From: JAYVJH01 sp043777595
GTDB lineage: Bacteria > Bacteroidota > Bacteroidia > Cytophagales > Spirosomataceae
Reading direction: 5' to 3'
DNA length: 64,000 nt
NCBI GenBank assembly: GCA_043777595.1
Contig: JAYWHT010000110.1
Coordinates: 1 to 64,000 of the forward strand
Both the position numbers and the translations under genes were made by a program. The notes beneath the pieces are model-generated. The model ran no database searches and was not told the origin of the DNA. It saw only the letters and a program-made list of their open reading frames with translations. Each line of letters starts with the position of its first letter. Position 1 is the first letter of the stretch. Positions 50,343 through 58,675 of the stretch are shown in pieces.

Positions 50343-50919
50343 ATATTTTCTTTTTCATTGCCCGAGAGAGCGTTTCGGGCTTGATGCCCAGCAGCGAGGC
50401 CACGTGGTGGTGTTTTACTCGACCAAAAATAGTAGGAAAGTCCGACAGCAGACTTCGGAGTCGTTCTTCGGCAGTTTGGGTGCGTAGATAATAGCTTCGC
50501 CGCTCGCTCTGCACATAATATTTTTCGGTTAGCACTCGACCAACGGCATTAAATTCTGGAAAAGACTGGTAAAGTTGCTGAATACGCTCATAACTAATGC
50601 TCCAAGCGGTAATGTCTTCGAGGGCTTCGATGTATTCGTAGGAGGGTTGTCGGCTATAAAAACTAACGATTGAGATTATAAACTCGTTTTCTTTCATCAG
50701 CCAAGTTGTGATATCTTTGGCCTCGTTGGGTGTTTCTTTGAGATAAAAACCACGAGCCAGCCCACTTTCAACAAAGTAAATTTTATTAGAAACAGCATCG
50801 GGCGACAGCAAAAACTCTCTCCGTTTGAACGTTTCTCGCTTAATAGAATTGATAATCGCAGTTTTTAACTCTGGCGACACTGGAATGATTTGGCTCAAAA
50901 TCGACAATAACTTTTCCAT
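50341..50919 (-). CDS. Crp/Fnr-family transcriptional regulator
   Basis: This 192-residue protein starts at the ATG at 50919; a longer frame begins inside menC. It has an N-terminal cyclic-nucleotide-binding-like beta-roll (FLLSPDAVSNKIYFVESGLARGFYL) and a C-terminal helix-turn-helix with HHHVASLLGIKPETLSRAMKK. No cysteine cluster of FNR is present, and the phosphate-binding cassette is not conserved, so it may not bind cAMP. It is of the short type common in Bacteroidota. The start lies 57 bp downstream of the menC stop, so the two may be co-transcribed. Confidence 0.88.
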   Translation of the reverse strand: MEKLLSILSQIIPVSPELKTAIINSIKRETFKRREFLLSPDAVSNKIYFVESGLARGFYLKETPNEAKDITTWLMKENEFIISIVSFYSRQPSYEYIEALEDITAWSISYERIQQLYQSFPEFNAVGRVLTEKYYVQSERRSYYLRTQTAEERLRSLLSDFPTIFGRVKHHHVASLLGIKPETLSRAMKKKI

Positions 50920-50975
50920 AGACTGCTCCTTAACACAAACACAACGTAGCAAACCAGCAAACAAAGATTTCGATT

Positions 50976-52061
50976 TTATATAATTGAGCCAAAAGCCCAT
51001 TCAACCCCTTGACTGTAAAACAGTTGGCCTTTGTCGATTTGTAACGGACTGTCGATATTGTTTTCGTAGAGTTGGCCTGTACCTAACCCTTGGGGGAGTG
51101 GGTTGTTAAATTCGGCAGTAAATTGGGCAATGGCATTGAGGCCGATGTTAGATTCAAGCGCAGACGTTATCCACCAGCCAATATTGAGTCGCTGGGCGGT
51201 TTCTATCCATTCTCGGCAATGGTTAAAGCCGCCCAAAAGTGTGGGTTTGAGGATAATATACTGCGGCTGAATGGTTTTGAGTAGCTTGCGTTTTTGGGCA
51301 TAGTCAAAGCTACCAATTAGTTCTTCGTCGAGGGCTATCGGCATGGGTGTTTGCTCGCAGAGTGCGGCCATTAACTCAGTTTGCCCTTGTCTGATGGGCT
51401 GCTCGATAGAATGAAGGTCAAAATCTGAGAGTATTTTTAGCTTTTCGAGGGCATTATCAGGACTAAACGCTCCATTGGCATCGACACGAAGTGTAATATC
51501 TGAGGCTGAAAACCGTTGGCGAATATTAGCCAATACCGCACACTCTTGTTCAAAATCAATAGCCCCAATTTTGAGTTTGAGCGTTTTGTACCCTGCTTGT
51601 AGTTTTTCGTCAATTTGTTGCAGCATCACGGCCGGGCTATTCATCCAAATTAGACCATTTATATCAATCAATTTTTGATTTACTGAAAAATCATTCTCAA
51701 AAACCACCCTTCGGCCACCATTCATAAAGTCTCGCATGGCGGTCTCAAAGCCAAATCTGACAGACGGCCAGTCGTTTTCGGTAAGTTGGTCAAGTATAAT
51801 CTGTAAATTCCATTCAAATATTTCTAAATCTAAATCATTAAACAATTCGCAAATTTCTGATAGATTGTTTTCAAAATTAGGGCGATCGTCGATGCTTAGA
51901 CCTTTGAGCGGGCTACATTCACCAATACCAAAAAGAGCTGGATTGTGGGCATCAAAAATTTTGACAAACCACGAAGTCTTTTCAGTGAGTACTCCACGAG
52001 AAGTACCTGCCTCGAACTTAAATTGCAGAATGTGAGATTGAAAAGCCGCTTTTAAGGGCAT
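50976..52061 (-). CDS. menC: o-Succinylbenzoate synthase
   Basis: This 361-residue enolase-superfamily enzyme dehydrates SHCHC to o-succinylbenzoate in menaquinone synthesis. The barrel residues are visible: acid/base Lys in TLKLKIGAIDFEQE, metal ligands Asp in LRVDANGAF, Glu in HSIEQPIR and Asp in ALDEELIGS, and Lys in IILKPTLLGGF. Related dipeptide epimerases share the fold, but IEQPIRQG and the overall length favour MenC. It is divergent from lpxK, separated by 68 bp. Confidence 0.88.
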   Translation of the reverse strand: MPLKAAFQSHILQFKFEAGTSRGVLTEKTSWFVKIFDAHNPALFGIGECSPLKGLSIDDRPNFENNLSEICELFNDLDLEIFEWNLQIILDQLTENDWPSVRFGFETAMRDFMNGGRRVVFENDFSVNQKLIDINGLIWMNSPAVMLQQIDEKLQAGYKTLKLKIGAIDFEQECAVLANIRQRFSASDITLRVDANGAFSPDNALEKLKILSDFDLHSIEQPIRQGQTELMAALCEQTPMPIALDEELIGSFDYAQKRKLLKTIQPQYIILKPTLLGGFNHCREWIETAQRLNIGWWITSALESNIGLNAIAQFTAEFNNPLPQGLGTGQLYENNIDSPLQIDKGQLFYSQGVEWAFGSII

Positions 52062-52129
52062 GGTTTAGGATAATTTAAAGAAATATATATGCAAATTAAG
52101 GAAAAACAAATTTACTTTGCGTACAAGAT

Positions 52130-53164
52130 ATGAACAATTTACTAAAATATTTTTTACGCATCTCGCTTTTGCCATTTAGCGTGCTTTATGGCCTGATAAC
52201 GGCCTGTCGTAATTTGCTGTTTGATTGGCGAATCAGATCAGTGTATATTTCTTCAATCAAGACCATTAACGTTGGTAATTTGGCGGTGGGTGGTACAGGC
52301 AAAACACCCCACGTTGAGTACCTAATACGACTATTGCAAAACAAATATACAGTCGCCACCCTAAGCCGAGGCTATGGCCGCAGTACGTTGGGGTTTATAG
52401 CTGCCAATGAATATTCTACCCCTCAAAGCATCGGCGATGAGCCTTTTCAGATATTTCAAAAGTTTGATATTCCTGTTTTTGTTTCAGAAAAAAGAGCCAT
52501 TGGCTTACAACAAATCGAACAAATAGAGCCTAAAATTAACTTGGTATTGTTGGACGATGCTTTTCAACACAGAGCCATAAAGCCAACAATAAATATATTA
52601 CTGACCGACTATAATAGTTTATTTGTCAATGACTTAGTGCTTCCATCTGGCCGACTACGAGAGTGGCGTACAGGTGCCAGCCGTGCCGATGCCGTGATAG
52701 TGAGCAAATGCCCCAGTACTATTTCTGAACAACAACAACTCGAAATTTGTATTGAAATTAAAAAATATACAAAATCCCAAACACCTGTCTTCTTCTCGAC
52801 CATCAGATACGGCTCTCCCCTACCCTATTTTTCAAATCAGCCTAATTTTGACCTTCAAGAGTCAGTCGTTTTACTGTCTGGCATTGCCCAGCCTCAGCTT
52901 TTTGAGCGGGACGCTCGGCAGCATTTTGATGTGGCGCAGCATTTGATTTTTAAAGACCACTATGTTTTCAAGAATCAAGATCTTGCGACCATTCAGTCAA
53001 AAATAGTGCTAACGACTGAGAAAGACGTCGCAAAAATCAGGCCACATCTTCACACCACCGACTCGCGGTTTTATTATTGGCCTATTGGAGTGTATTTTTT
53101 AGATAATAGTAGGGCAAATTTTGATGAGTGGATAGATGCTGGCTTGAAAAAACAATGTAATTGA
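52130..53164 (+). CDS. lpxK: Tetraacyldisaccharide 4'-kinase
   Basis: This 344-residue membrane-associated kinase phosphorylates the 4' position of the lipid A disaccharide. The Walker A is NVGNLAVGGTGKTP (residues ~45-58), preceded by an N-terminal membrane-associated helix (LRISLLPFSVLYGLITA). TLSRGYGRSTLGF, DEPFQIFQKF and LLDDAFQHRAI are LpxK family signatures. A TTACTTTG -7-like box lies at ~52112. The frame is complete and the protein length normal for Bacteroidota. Confidence 0.95.
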   Translation: MNNLLKYFLRISLLPFSVLYGLITACRNLLFDWRIRSVYISSIKTINVGNLAVGGTGKTPHVEYLIRLLQNKYTVATLSRGYGRSTLGFIAANEYSTPQSIGDEPFQIFQKFDIPVFVSEKRAIGLQQIEQIEPKINLVLLDDAFQHRAIKPTINILLTDYNSLFVNDLVLPSGRLREWRTGASRADAVIVSKCPSTISEQQQLEICIEIKKYTKSQTPVFFSTIRYGSPLPYFSNQPNFDLQESVVLLSGIAQPQLFERDARQHFDVAQHLIFKDHYVFKNQDLATIQSKIVLTTEKDVAKIRPHLHTTDSRFYYWPIGVYFLDNSRANFDEWIDAGLKKQCN

Positions 53165-53212
53165 ATACAAAATTTTTTTTGTTATTTTTGTATTTAGAAA
53201 TGATAAAATTAA

Positions 53213-53635
53213 GTGGCAAAAGACATTTTTCACAACATTGTAAAAGAATCATTGATAGCCGATGGCTGGCTAATTACACATGATGGCTATCGATTGCTGA
53301 CCGAATTACTCAAAGATGCACTAATAATTGATGTTGGTGCAGAAAAATTTATTACTGCTACCAGAAATATCGAAAAAATACCCGTAGAAGTAAAAAGTTT
53401 CTTGGGCGATTCGCTTATTTATGACTTTCACGGAGCATTAGGTCAGTTGTTGGTATATCAGGTAAATTTAGAGCATCAAGAACCCGATAGAAATCTTTAT
53501 TTGGCTATTCCTGAGGCAATTTATGAACGAATGTGCCAACAGCGTATCTTTGAAGTAGTTGCACAACGATACAAAATCAATTTTTTAATTTATGACCCCA
53601 TCATTAAACAGATATTGAAATGGATAAAGAATTAA
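53213..53635 (+). CDS. XisH family protein (fdxN element excision controlling factor)
   Basis: This 140-residue protein starts at GTG 53213 with MAKDIFHNIVKESL, matching XisH starts. It has an endonuclease-like fold: LIIDVGAEKFITATR with Asp, then KIPVEVKSFLGDS with Glu-x-Lys, and LGQLLVYQVNLE. XisH and XisI were named from the fdxN excision system of Anabaena, but occur widely in cyanobacteria and Bacteroidota as stand-alone pairs, probably a nuclease-like module. It overlaps xisI by 16 bp. Confidence 0.9.
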   Translation: MAKDIFHNIVKESLIADGWLITHDGYRLLTELLKDALIIDVGAEKFITATRNIEKIPVEVKSFLGDSLIYDFHGALGQLLVYQVNLEHQEPDRNLYLAIPEAIYERMCQQRIFEVVAQRYKINFLIYDPIIKQILKWIKN

Positions 53636-53970
53636 AAACAAAACAGTACGAGGATATAATAATCAAATATCTGTCTGACAATCGGACTATTGCTACTGAA
53701 CAGGAGGGGTACGAACGACTTGTTTTATCGGATAAAGAACAGCACCATTATCAACTTTTGGCTACGGGTTGGGCTACACCAAGTCGTTTTGTTAATTCTA
53801 TATTGGTACATCTACATATCAAGCCAAATGGAAAAGTATGGTTATTGGAAAATAATACTGAGTTGCATGTCGGCGATAGCTTGGTTTCTTTGGGTATTCC
53901 AAAAACTGACATTGTATTAGGTTTTCACCCACCACAGCTACGTCCATATTCTGGCTATGCTGTGGCATAA
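53620..53970 (+). CDS. XisI family protein (fdxN element excision controlling factor)
   Basis: This 116-residue partner of XisH has a compact alpha/beta protein with SDKEQHHYQLLATGW, VHLHIKPNGKVWLLENNTE and DIVLGFHPPQLRPYSGYAVA, the typical XisI ending. The start overlaps XisH by 16 bp, so the two proteins are made together, as in all known pairs. No excisable element or recombinase is next to it. The DadA-like gene converges from the right, with ~107 bp between. Confidence 0.9.
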   Translation: MDKELKTKQYEDIIIKYLSDNRTIATEQEGYERLVLSDKEQHHYQLLATGWATPSRFVNSILVHLHIKPNGKVWLLENNTELHVGDSLVSLGIPKTDIVLGFHPPQLRPYSGYAVA

Positions 53971-54077
53971 TTGGGGTACTACTGAAACGATGCAAATACA
54001 CTCAAATCTATGGTTTTTAGATTCTCATAAAAAATGAACAGAAAAATATAGCAATCTAAAAGTTGGGTTTTACCCTC

Positions 54078-55325
54078 CTACCCAAACCGCAGCGGCTCAA
54101 AAGCCTGAATGTTCATAGATGTTTGCTGATTGGTAATGACCTCCGAAACTAACTTGCCCGTGGCTGGCCCTAAACTTATGCCCATCATGCCATGGCCTGA
54201 GGCGAGTGTCACGTTTTCAAAATGCTTGATACGGCCAATGTACGGCAGCCCGTCGGGCGAGCAAGGCCGTAGCCCTCGCCAAACGGTTTGTATTTCGGGC
54301 AATTTTACTTCTACATCAGGATAATAATTGTTGATAGCCTGCACAATACCCCGCACACGGTTTGGATTTACGCTCAGGTCTGTTCCCACAATCTCCATCG
54401 TACCTGCAAAGCGTAGTTGGTCGTGCATTTGGGTAGCTGTGGCACGGGCTTCGAGCATAATGGCGGGTACTTTTACTTTTGTAGTTGGGTTGTCAATCAT
54501 AAAACTATAGCCTTTACCGCCTTGTAGCGGCAACGAAATACCCAGTTTATTGGCCACAACAGGCGACCAAGCCCCTGCCGTTATGACCACTTCATCGGCT
54601 ACTATTCTTTGATTTTGAGTCTGAATGGCCGTGATTTTTGTAGTATTTTTTTCAAAATCTATAACTGTTTCATTTTCATAAAACTTTACGCCTTTGTTTT
54701 TGAGGTATTGTACCAAATTCTTAATCAGCAAGTTAGGGTTTATCTGGGCATCGCCTGGGTAAAATACTGCTCCCCGAACGTCTATTTTTATATCTGGCTC
54801 TAAGGCTTGTATTTCTGAGGCCGACAAAAAATGTGCTTCTATGCCTGCTTCATTGGCCGTATGCGTTTCTTCTTTCATTTCGGCTTCGGCACTTGCATTT
54901 TTGAAGAGCATGGCTAATCCTTGTTCTTTCCAACCAAAAGGTATTTTGGCTTCTTGATTGAGGTCTTGAAACAGGCTTTTACTGAGCAAACTGATGTCTC
55001 TCAAAACAGGAATAGAATACCGCACGTGTGCCACTGTGCTGTGTTTCCAAAACAAATAACCCCATTTAGCCAGCGCATAGTTGAGGCGAGGTTTGACATA
55101 AAACGGGCTGCTGCTACTCAACATCCAGCGCAAGCCTTTGGCTATCATACCGGGTTGCGCCAGCGGAATGATATGGCTCGGTACAATCATACCTGCATTG
55201 CCAAACGAGCAACCATCTGCAAAACTACCCTGCTCGACAACGCTGACCTCACAGCCCGATTGCTGTAAATAATAAGCCGAAAACAAGCCATTTATTCCAC
55301 CCCCAATTATTGTTACTGATTTCAT
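54078..55325 (-). CDS. FAD-dependent oxidoreductase, D-amino acid dehydrogenase (DadA)-like
   Basis: This 415-residue flavoprotein has the dinucleotide-binding motif IIGGGINGLFSAYYL at the N-terminus and the DAO family pattern throughout: FGNAGMIVPSHIIPLAQPG, YPGDAQINPNLLIKNL, VITAGAWSP and RGLRPCSPDGLPYIGR, then SGHGMMGISLGPATGKLV. This matches DadA-type dehydrogenases that deaminate D-amino acids and pass electrons to quinone; hydroxyproline epimerase clusters use similar enzymes, but none is adjacent. It is monocistronic, divergent from fabD. Confidence 0.9.
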   Translation of the reverse strand: MKSVTIIGGGINGLFSAYYLQQSGCEVSVVEQGSFADGCSFGNAGMIVPSHIIPLAQPGMIAKGLRWMLSSSSPFYVKPRLNYALAKWGYLFWKHSTVAHVRYSIPVLRDISLLSKSLFQDLNQEAKIPFGWKEQGLAMLFKNASAEAEMKEETHTANEAGIEAHFLSASEIQALEPDIKIDVRGAVFYPGDAQINPNLLIKNLVQYLKNKGVKFYENETVIDFEKNTTKITAIQTQNQRIVADEVVITAGAWSPVVANKLGISLPLQGGKGYSFMIDNPTTKVKVPAIMLEARATATQMHDQLRFAGTMEIVGTDLSVNPNRVRGIVQAINNYYPDVEVKLPEIQTVWRGLRPCSPDGLPYIGRIKHFENVTLASGHGMMGISLGPATGKLVSEVITNQQTSMNIQAFEPLRFG

Positions 55326-55442
55326 TTAGTTTTAGGTTTTTTACAAAGTTATCAAATTTATGTCTGATTTTATTGCTTCTTATTGCTAAATCCATCGTTT
55401 GTTTGTTTGTTTGTATTCAAAATTAACCAATAACAAATTTCA

Positions 55443-56321
55443 ATGACTGCATATATTTATCCGGGACAAGGCTCTCAATTTAGTGGCATGGGCAAAGAGT
55501 TGTACGACACCTCAGCCTCGGCTCGTGCGCTTTTCGACAAAGCCAACGATATTTTAGGTTTTGACATCACCAAAATTATGTTTGAAGGCCCAGACGAAGC
55601 CCTCAAACAGACCAATGTAACGCAACCCGCTATCTTTATTCACTCCGTGGCTTTGGCTTCGACCATTAACAATTTTGCGCCCGACATGGTAGCAGGCCAC
55701 TCGCTCGGAGAGTTTTCGGCATTGGTAGCCGCTGGTGCGCTGTCGTTTGAAGACGGCCTCAAACTCGTATCGCAACGTGCCGATGCCATGCAAAGGGCAT
55801 GCGAGCTAAACCCCTCAACAATGGCTGCCGTGCTAGGATTGGACGATGCCAAAATAGAAGCAATTTGTCAGTCCATTGATACAGAAATCGTTGTAGCGGC
55901 CAACTACAACTGCCCCGGGCAAGTCGTGATTTCTGGCTCGCACGAGGGCATCAGATTGGCTGGCGACAAACTCAAAGAAGCTGGTGCAAAACGTGTGTTA
56001 CCGCTACCTGTTGGCGGAGCGTTTCACTCGCCACTCATGGAGCCTGCCCGTACCGAATTGGCCGAGGCAATCGAAAATACTGTTTTTGCCACTCCCAAAT
56101 GCCCGATTTATCAAAACGTCAATGCCCAACCAGCAACTGACATAGCAACCATAAAAGCCAATCTAATAGCACAACTCATCGCCCCCGTCCGTTGGACACA
56201 GTCGGTCGAAAACATGATAACCGACGGTGCTACGCTTTTTATAGAATGTGGGCCGGGCAAAGTTTTACAGGGATTAGTCAAAAAAATAGCCCCCACTACC
56301 AAAACAAGTAGTGTAATATAA
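55443..56321 (+). CDS. fabD: Malonyl-CoA-ACP transacylase
   Basis: This 292-residue enzyme loads malonyl groups on acyl carrier protein for fatty acid synthesis. The signature is IYPGQGSQFSGMG at the start and the catalytic Ser87 in MVAGHSLGEFSAL. NPSTMAAVLGLDDAK, NYNCPGQVVISG and GGAFHSPLMEPA, with the second catalytic His, follow. Its length is normal. It is alone here and not in the usual fab cluster. It starts 117 bp from the divergent DadA-like gene. Confidence 0.95.
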   Translation: MTAYIYPGQGSQFSGMGKELYDTSASARALFDKANDILGFDITKIMFEGPDEALKQTNVTQPAIFIHSVALASTINNFAPDMVAGHSLGEFSALVAAGALSFEDGLKLVSQRADAMQRACELNPSTMAAVLGLDDAKIEAICQSIDTEIVVAANYNCPGQVVISGSHEGIRLAGDKLKEAGAKRVLPLPVGGAFHSPLMEPARTELAEAIENTVFATPKCPIYQNVNAQPATDIATIKANLIAQLIAPVRWTQSVENMITDGATLFIECGPGKVLQGLVKKIAPTTKTSSVI

Positions 56322-56405
56322 AATAATTAAGTACCTAAAAATCAAACTATTAACAACTATTGATAAATGGTATTGATAAATGATAAAGTTTTTTTTTAAT
56401 AATAC

Positions 56406-56436
56406 TTGACTGAAATAGTTTTAAATCGTACTTTTG
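56406..56436 (+). promoter_or_regulatory. Promoter of tRNA-Gln
   Basis: TTGA at 56406-56409 and TACTTTTG at 56429-56436 with 19 bases between match both Bacteroidota promoter elements. The start point is ~10 bases before the tRNA. Confidence 0.7.
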
Positions 56437-56453
56437 CACCATCAAATCATCAC

Positions 56454-56524
56454 TGGCCGATGGTGTAACGGTAACACAGAGGTTTTTGGTGCCTTTATTC
56501 CAGGTTCGAATCCTGGTTGGCCAA
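56454..56524 (+). tRNA. tRNA-Gln (TTG anticodon)
   Basis: A full cloverleaf can be folded. The acceptor arms TGGCCGA and TTGGCCA pair with one G-T. The D arm holds GTGTAACGGTAACAC. The anticodon stem GAGGT/GCCTT carries loop TTTTGGT with anticodon TTG, and the T arm is CCAGG-TTCGAAT-CCTGG. The discriminator is A, and CCA is not encoded. The gene has its own promoter and terminator. Confidence 0.95.
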
Positions 56525-56537
56525 CATAGTAAAAGCG

Positions 56538-56573
56538 AACCCCTTGGAAGCAATTTCAAGGGGTTTGTTTTTG
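56538..56573 (+). terminator. tRNA-Gln terminator
   Basis: AACCCCTTG pairs with CAAGGGGTT around a 10-base loop, followed by a T-rich run, 13 bp after the tRNA. The remaining gap to 56715 holds nothing recognisable. Confidence 0.8.
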
Positions 56574-56715
56574 TGTACGAAATATAGCCATACATTCATT
56601 TTTGGGCTTGTTAATATTTAAGACAAATACTATTGAGTGCAAATGCCATTCATATAACTCAAACAATTAAACTTTCGAGAGTATTGTTTTGTTATGACAC
56701 CAAACAACACTCACA

Positions 56716-58647
56716 TTGAACAGACTTCGATTTATATCACTGATTTTCGTTGTTTTCGTCAATCAGGCCGTAGCCCAGCGTATTTATGGTGGGTTCATGG
56801 ACAGGCGTGTGCTTTCAAGCACACCATATAGTTATGGTTTTGGTTGTAGTTATTTCATTGACAAGGCCAGCTTGGCGGCCATGCCAGCGCAAATCAAATT
56901 GAGCATCTATCAAAAAAGTGATGATAGACTAATGCGTACATTTGCCGCTCAAAAGCGACCTTCAAATCCTGATTTTACGGCCACCAACTGCAACAAAGAA
57001 CTCAAAACGAGTTATATATTAGTCGATTATACCATTGAACAGATACTAAAACCCGATGAATTTAAAGATGCCGAGGGCTACTACGTTGTCTCTGAGTCGT
57101 TGGGAACAAGAGCCGCAAGCGACAATACAACTTCTGGGGGCGTAGTGCTTTATCACTGGTTTTCGCCAGGTTATTTGTTTGAAGACATAGATAAAAGTAA
57201 AGGCCGAGTAACAGTACAGTGGAAACCCGATGCCTATAATTATTTTTGTAATAAACTCTCCAATACCATCAGCATAATAGTAAAGTTCGACCCCGAAACG
57301 GCAGTAAACGGCTCTACGATAGATTTCCCGTTGTTAGGCTCGACCTGTCGGCAAGCAGCACCGTTCACTAATGCCTCTGGCACATTGCCATTCAAAGAAA
57401 TAGACTGGAATACGGGCTTTAGCAAAACCAACCAACTACCCGGCGGTGGGCCAGGTGTGCCACTCAACCCACCTGTCATACTCGACTATGCACGAGAGTT
57501 GCAGATTATTATTTCGGCCACTCCCGCCAGAACGGGTATTTACACAACAGGATATGTGTTTGCCCTGTTTAGAGATAAAGTCAAAATGTGTGAAATTTAT
57601 AGAGAATATCAGCTACAAATCGTCGATTGCCCTACATCACCCAAAACTACAATTAGACTCAGTGAAGTAGCAAAACCAAGTATATTGGCCGATGAAAAAC
57701 TGTGTGAAGGCGAAACCGTACAGCTCAACGCTGGAGTAAAAGATAGCCAAGTAACCTACGAATGGGCCAAGGGTGGCATAAAAATAACGGGTGCGACCGA
57801 CTCGACTTTGGTAGTAAAAGAAGCTGGAAACTATACGGTTACGGTCAATAAAAAAGGAAGTTGCGACCCTGCACTGTCAGACAACCAGACGATTGTTGTA
57901 CTGTCAAAACCCAACGCCACCATAACGTCGTCGGTAGCCAATGGTGTTTTGTGTCCAAACAGTAATATCAAACTCACAGCCAGCCCCAATACCACCGACT
58001 GGGTTTATCAATGGTTACGAAACGACCTACCCTTGACTGGCAACGGAGCCGTTTATGACGCAACACAAGCTGGAAAATACAGCGTGAAAGTCTCAGATCC
58101 AAATAAATGTACCTCGACTACTTCGACGGTTTTTGAAATAACGTCTGCCCCACCGACAATTGTTCAAATCGATTCAATTTTGAGTTTGTGCGTAGATTCG
58201 TCTCGGCCTTACAAGCTATCGGCCAGTCCAAAGGGCGGCGTATTTGCTGGCTTGGGCGTAAAAGGCGATTCACTTTTTCCAAATTTGTTAAACATTGGCC
58301 GCAACGAAGTAAGTTATAATATCAACAAGACAGTAGATTGTTTGATCGGAAAAACTACAAAGGTTTTTTCGGCTACCATTTGTGGCAAAGCAAACTTGCA
58401 TATTCCTGACGCTTTTTCGCCAAACAATGACGGTATCAATGACACTTGGCAAATAATAGGCCTGGACGAGTACCCAGAAGCCGAGCTAACGGTTTTTGAC
58501 CGTTGGGGGAATGTGGTTTTTAACCAAAAGAGTACTAATCAAAAACCATTCGATGGTCAAAACCTACCGATGGGCGTATATGTCTATCAGATTTTGACAA
58601 AACCCAATGGTCTCAATTTTAGAGGATCGGTAACGTTATTAAGATAG
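56716..58647 (+). CDS. Surface protein with gliding-motility/T9SS type B C-terminal domain
   Basis: This 643-residue precursor begins with a TTG at 56716, because the signal peptide NRLRFISLIFVVFVNQAVAQ follows and no ATG is in frame nearby. The N-terminal ~300 residues are unique. Two Ig-like/PKD-like modules (TVQLNAGVKDSQVTYEWAKGG and KLTASPNTTDWVYQWLRND) come next. The C-terminus is the gliding-motility-associated domain (HIPDAFSPNNDGINDTWQI, LTVFDRWGNVVF, LPMGVYVYQILTK), which directs T9SS type B cargo. Such proteins are shed or attached at the surface and can take part in adhesion or gliding. Confidence 0.88.
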   Translation: MNRLRFISLIFVVFVNQAVAQRIYGGFMDRRVLSSTPYSYGFGCSYFIDKASLAAMPAQIKLSIYQKSDDRLMRTFAAQKRPSNPDFTATNCNKELKTSYILVDYTIEQILKPDEFKDAEGYYVVSESLGTRAASDNTTSGGVVLYHWFSPGYLFEDIDKSKGRVTVQWKPDAYNYFCNKLSNTISIIVKFDPETAVNGSTIDFPLLGSTCRQAAPFTNASGTLPFKEIDWNTGFSKTNQLPGGGPGVPLNPPVILDYARELQIIISATPARTGIYTTGYVFALFRDKVKMCEIYREYQLQIVDCPTSPKTTIRLSEVAKPSILADEKLCEGETVQLNAGVKDSQVTYEWAKGGIKITGATDSTLVVKEAGNYTVTVNKKGSCDPALSDNQTIVVLSKPNATITSSVANGVLCPNSNIKLTASPNTTDWVYQWLRNDLPLTGNGAVYDATQAGKYSVKVSDPNKCTSTTSTVFEITSAPPTIVQIDSILSLCVDSSRPYKLSASPKGGVFAGLGVKGDSLFPNLLNIGRNEVSYNINKTVDCLIGKTTKVFSATICGKANLHIPDAFSPNNDGINDTWQIIGLDEYPEAELTVFDRWGNVVFNQKSTNQKPFDGQNLPMGVYVYQILTKPNGLNFRGSVTLLR

Positions 58648-58675
58648 AGTAAGATATTTTTTTTTAATAATGACC

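Noticed and set aside
50091..50384. 97-codon rightward frame at the 3' end of the Crp/Fnr gene
   Set aside because: It overlaps the Crp/Fnr C-terminus and the small leftward ORF, and its composition is low-complexity Phe/Ile/Leu-rich.
53213..53970. xisH/xisI as evidence of an excisable element
   Set aside because: No recombinase (XisF-like), attachment repeats or element boundaries are nearby; the pair is common as a stand-alone module.
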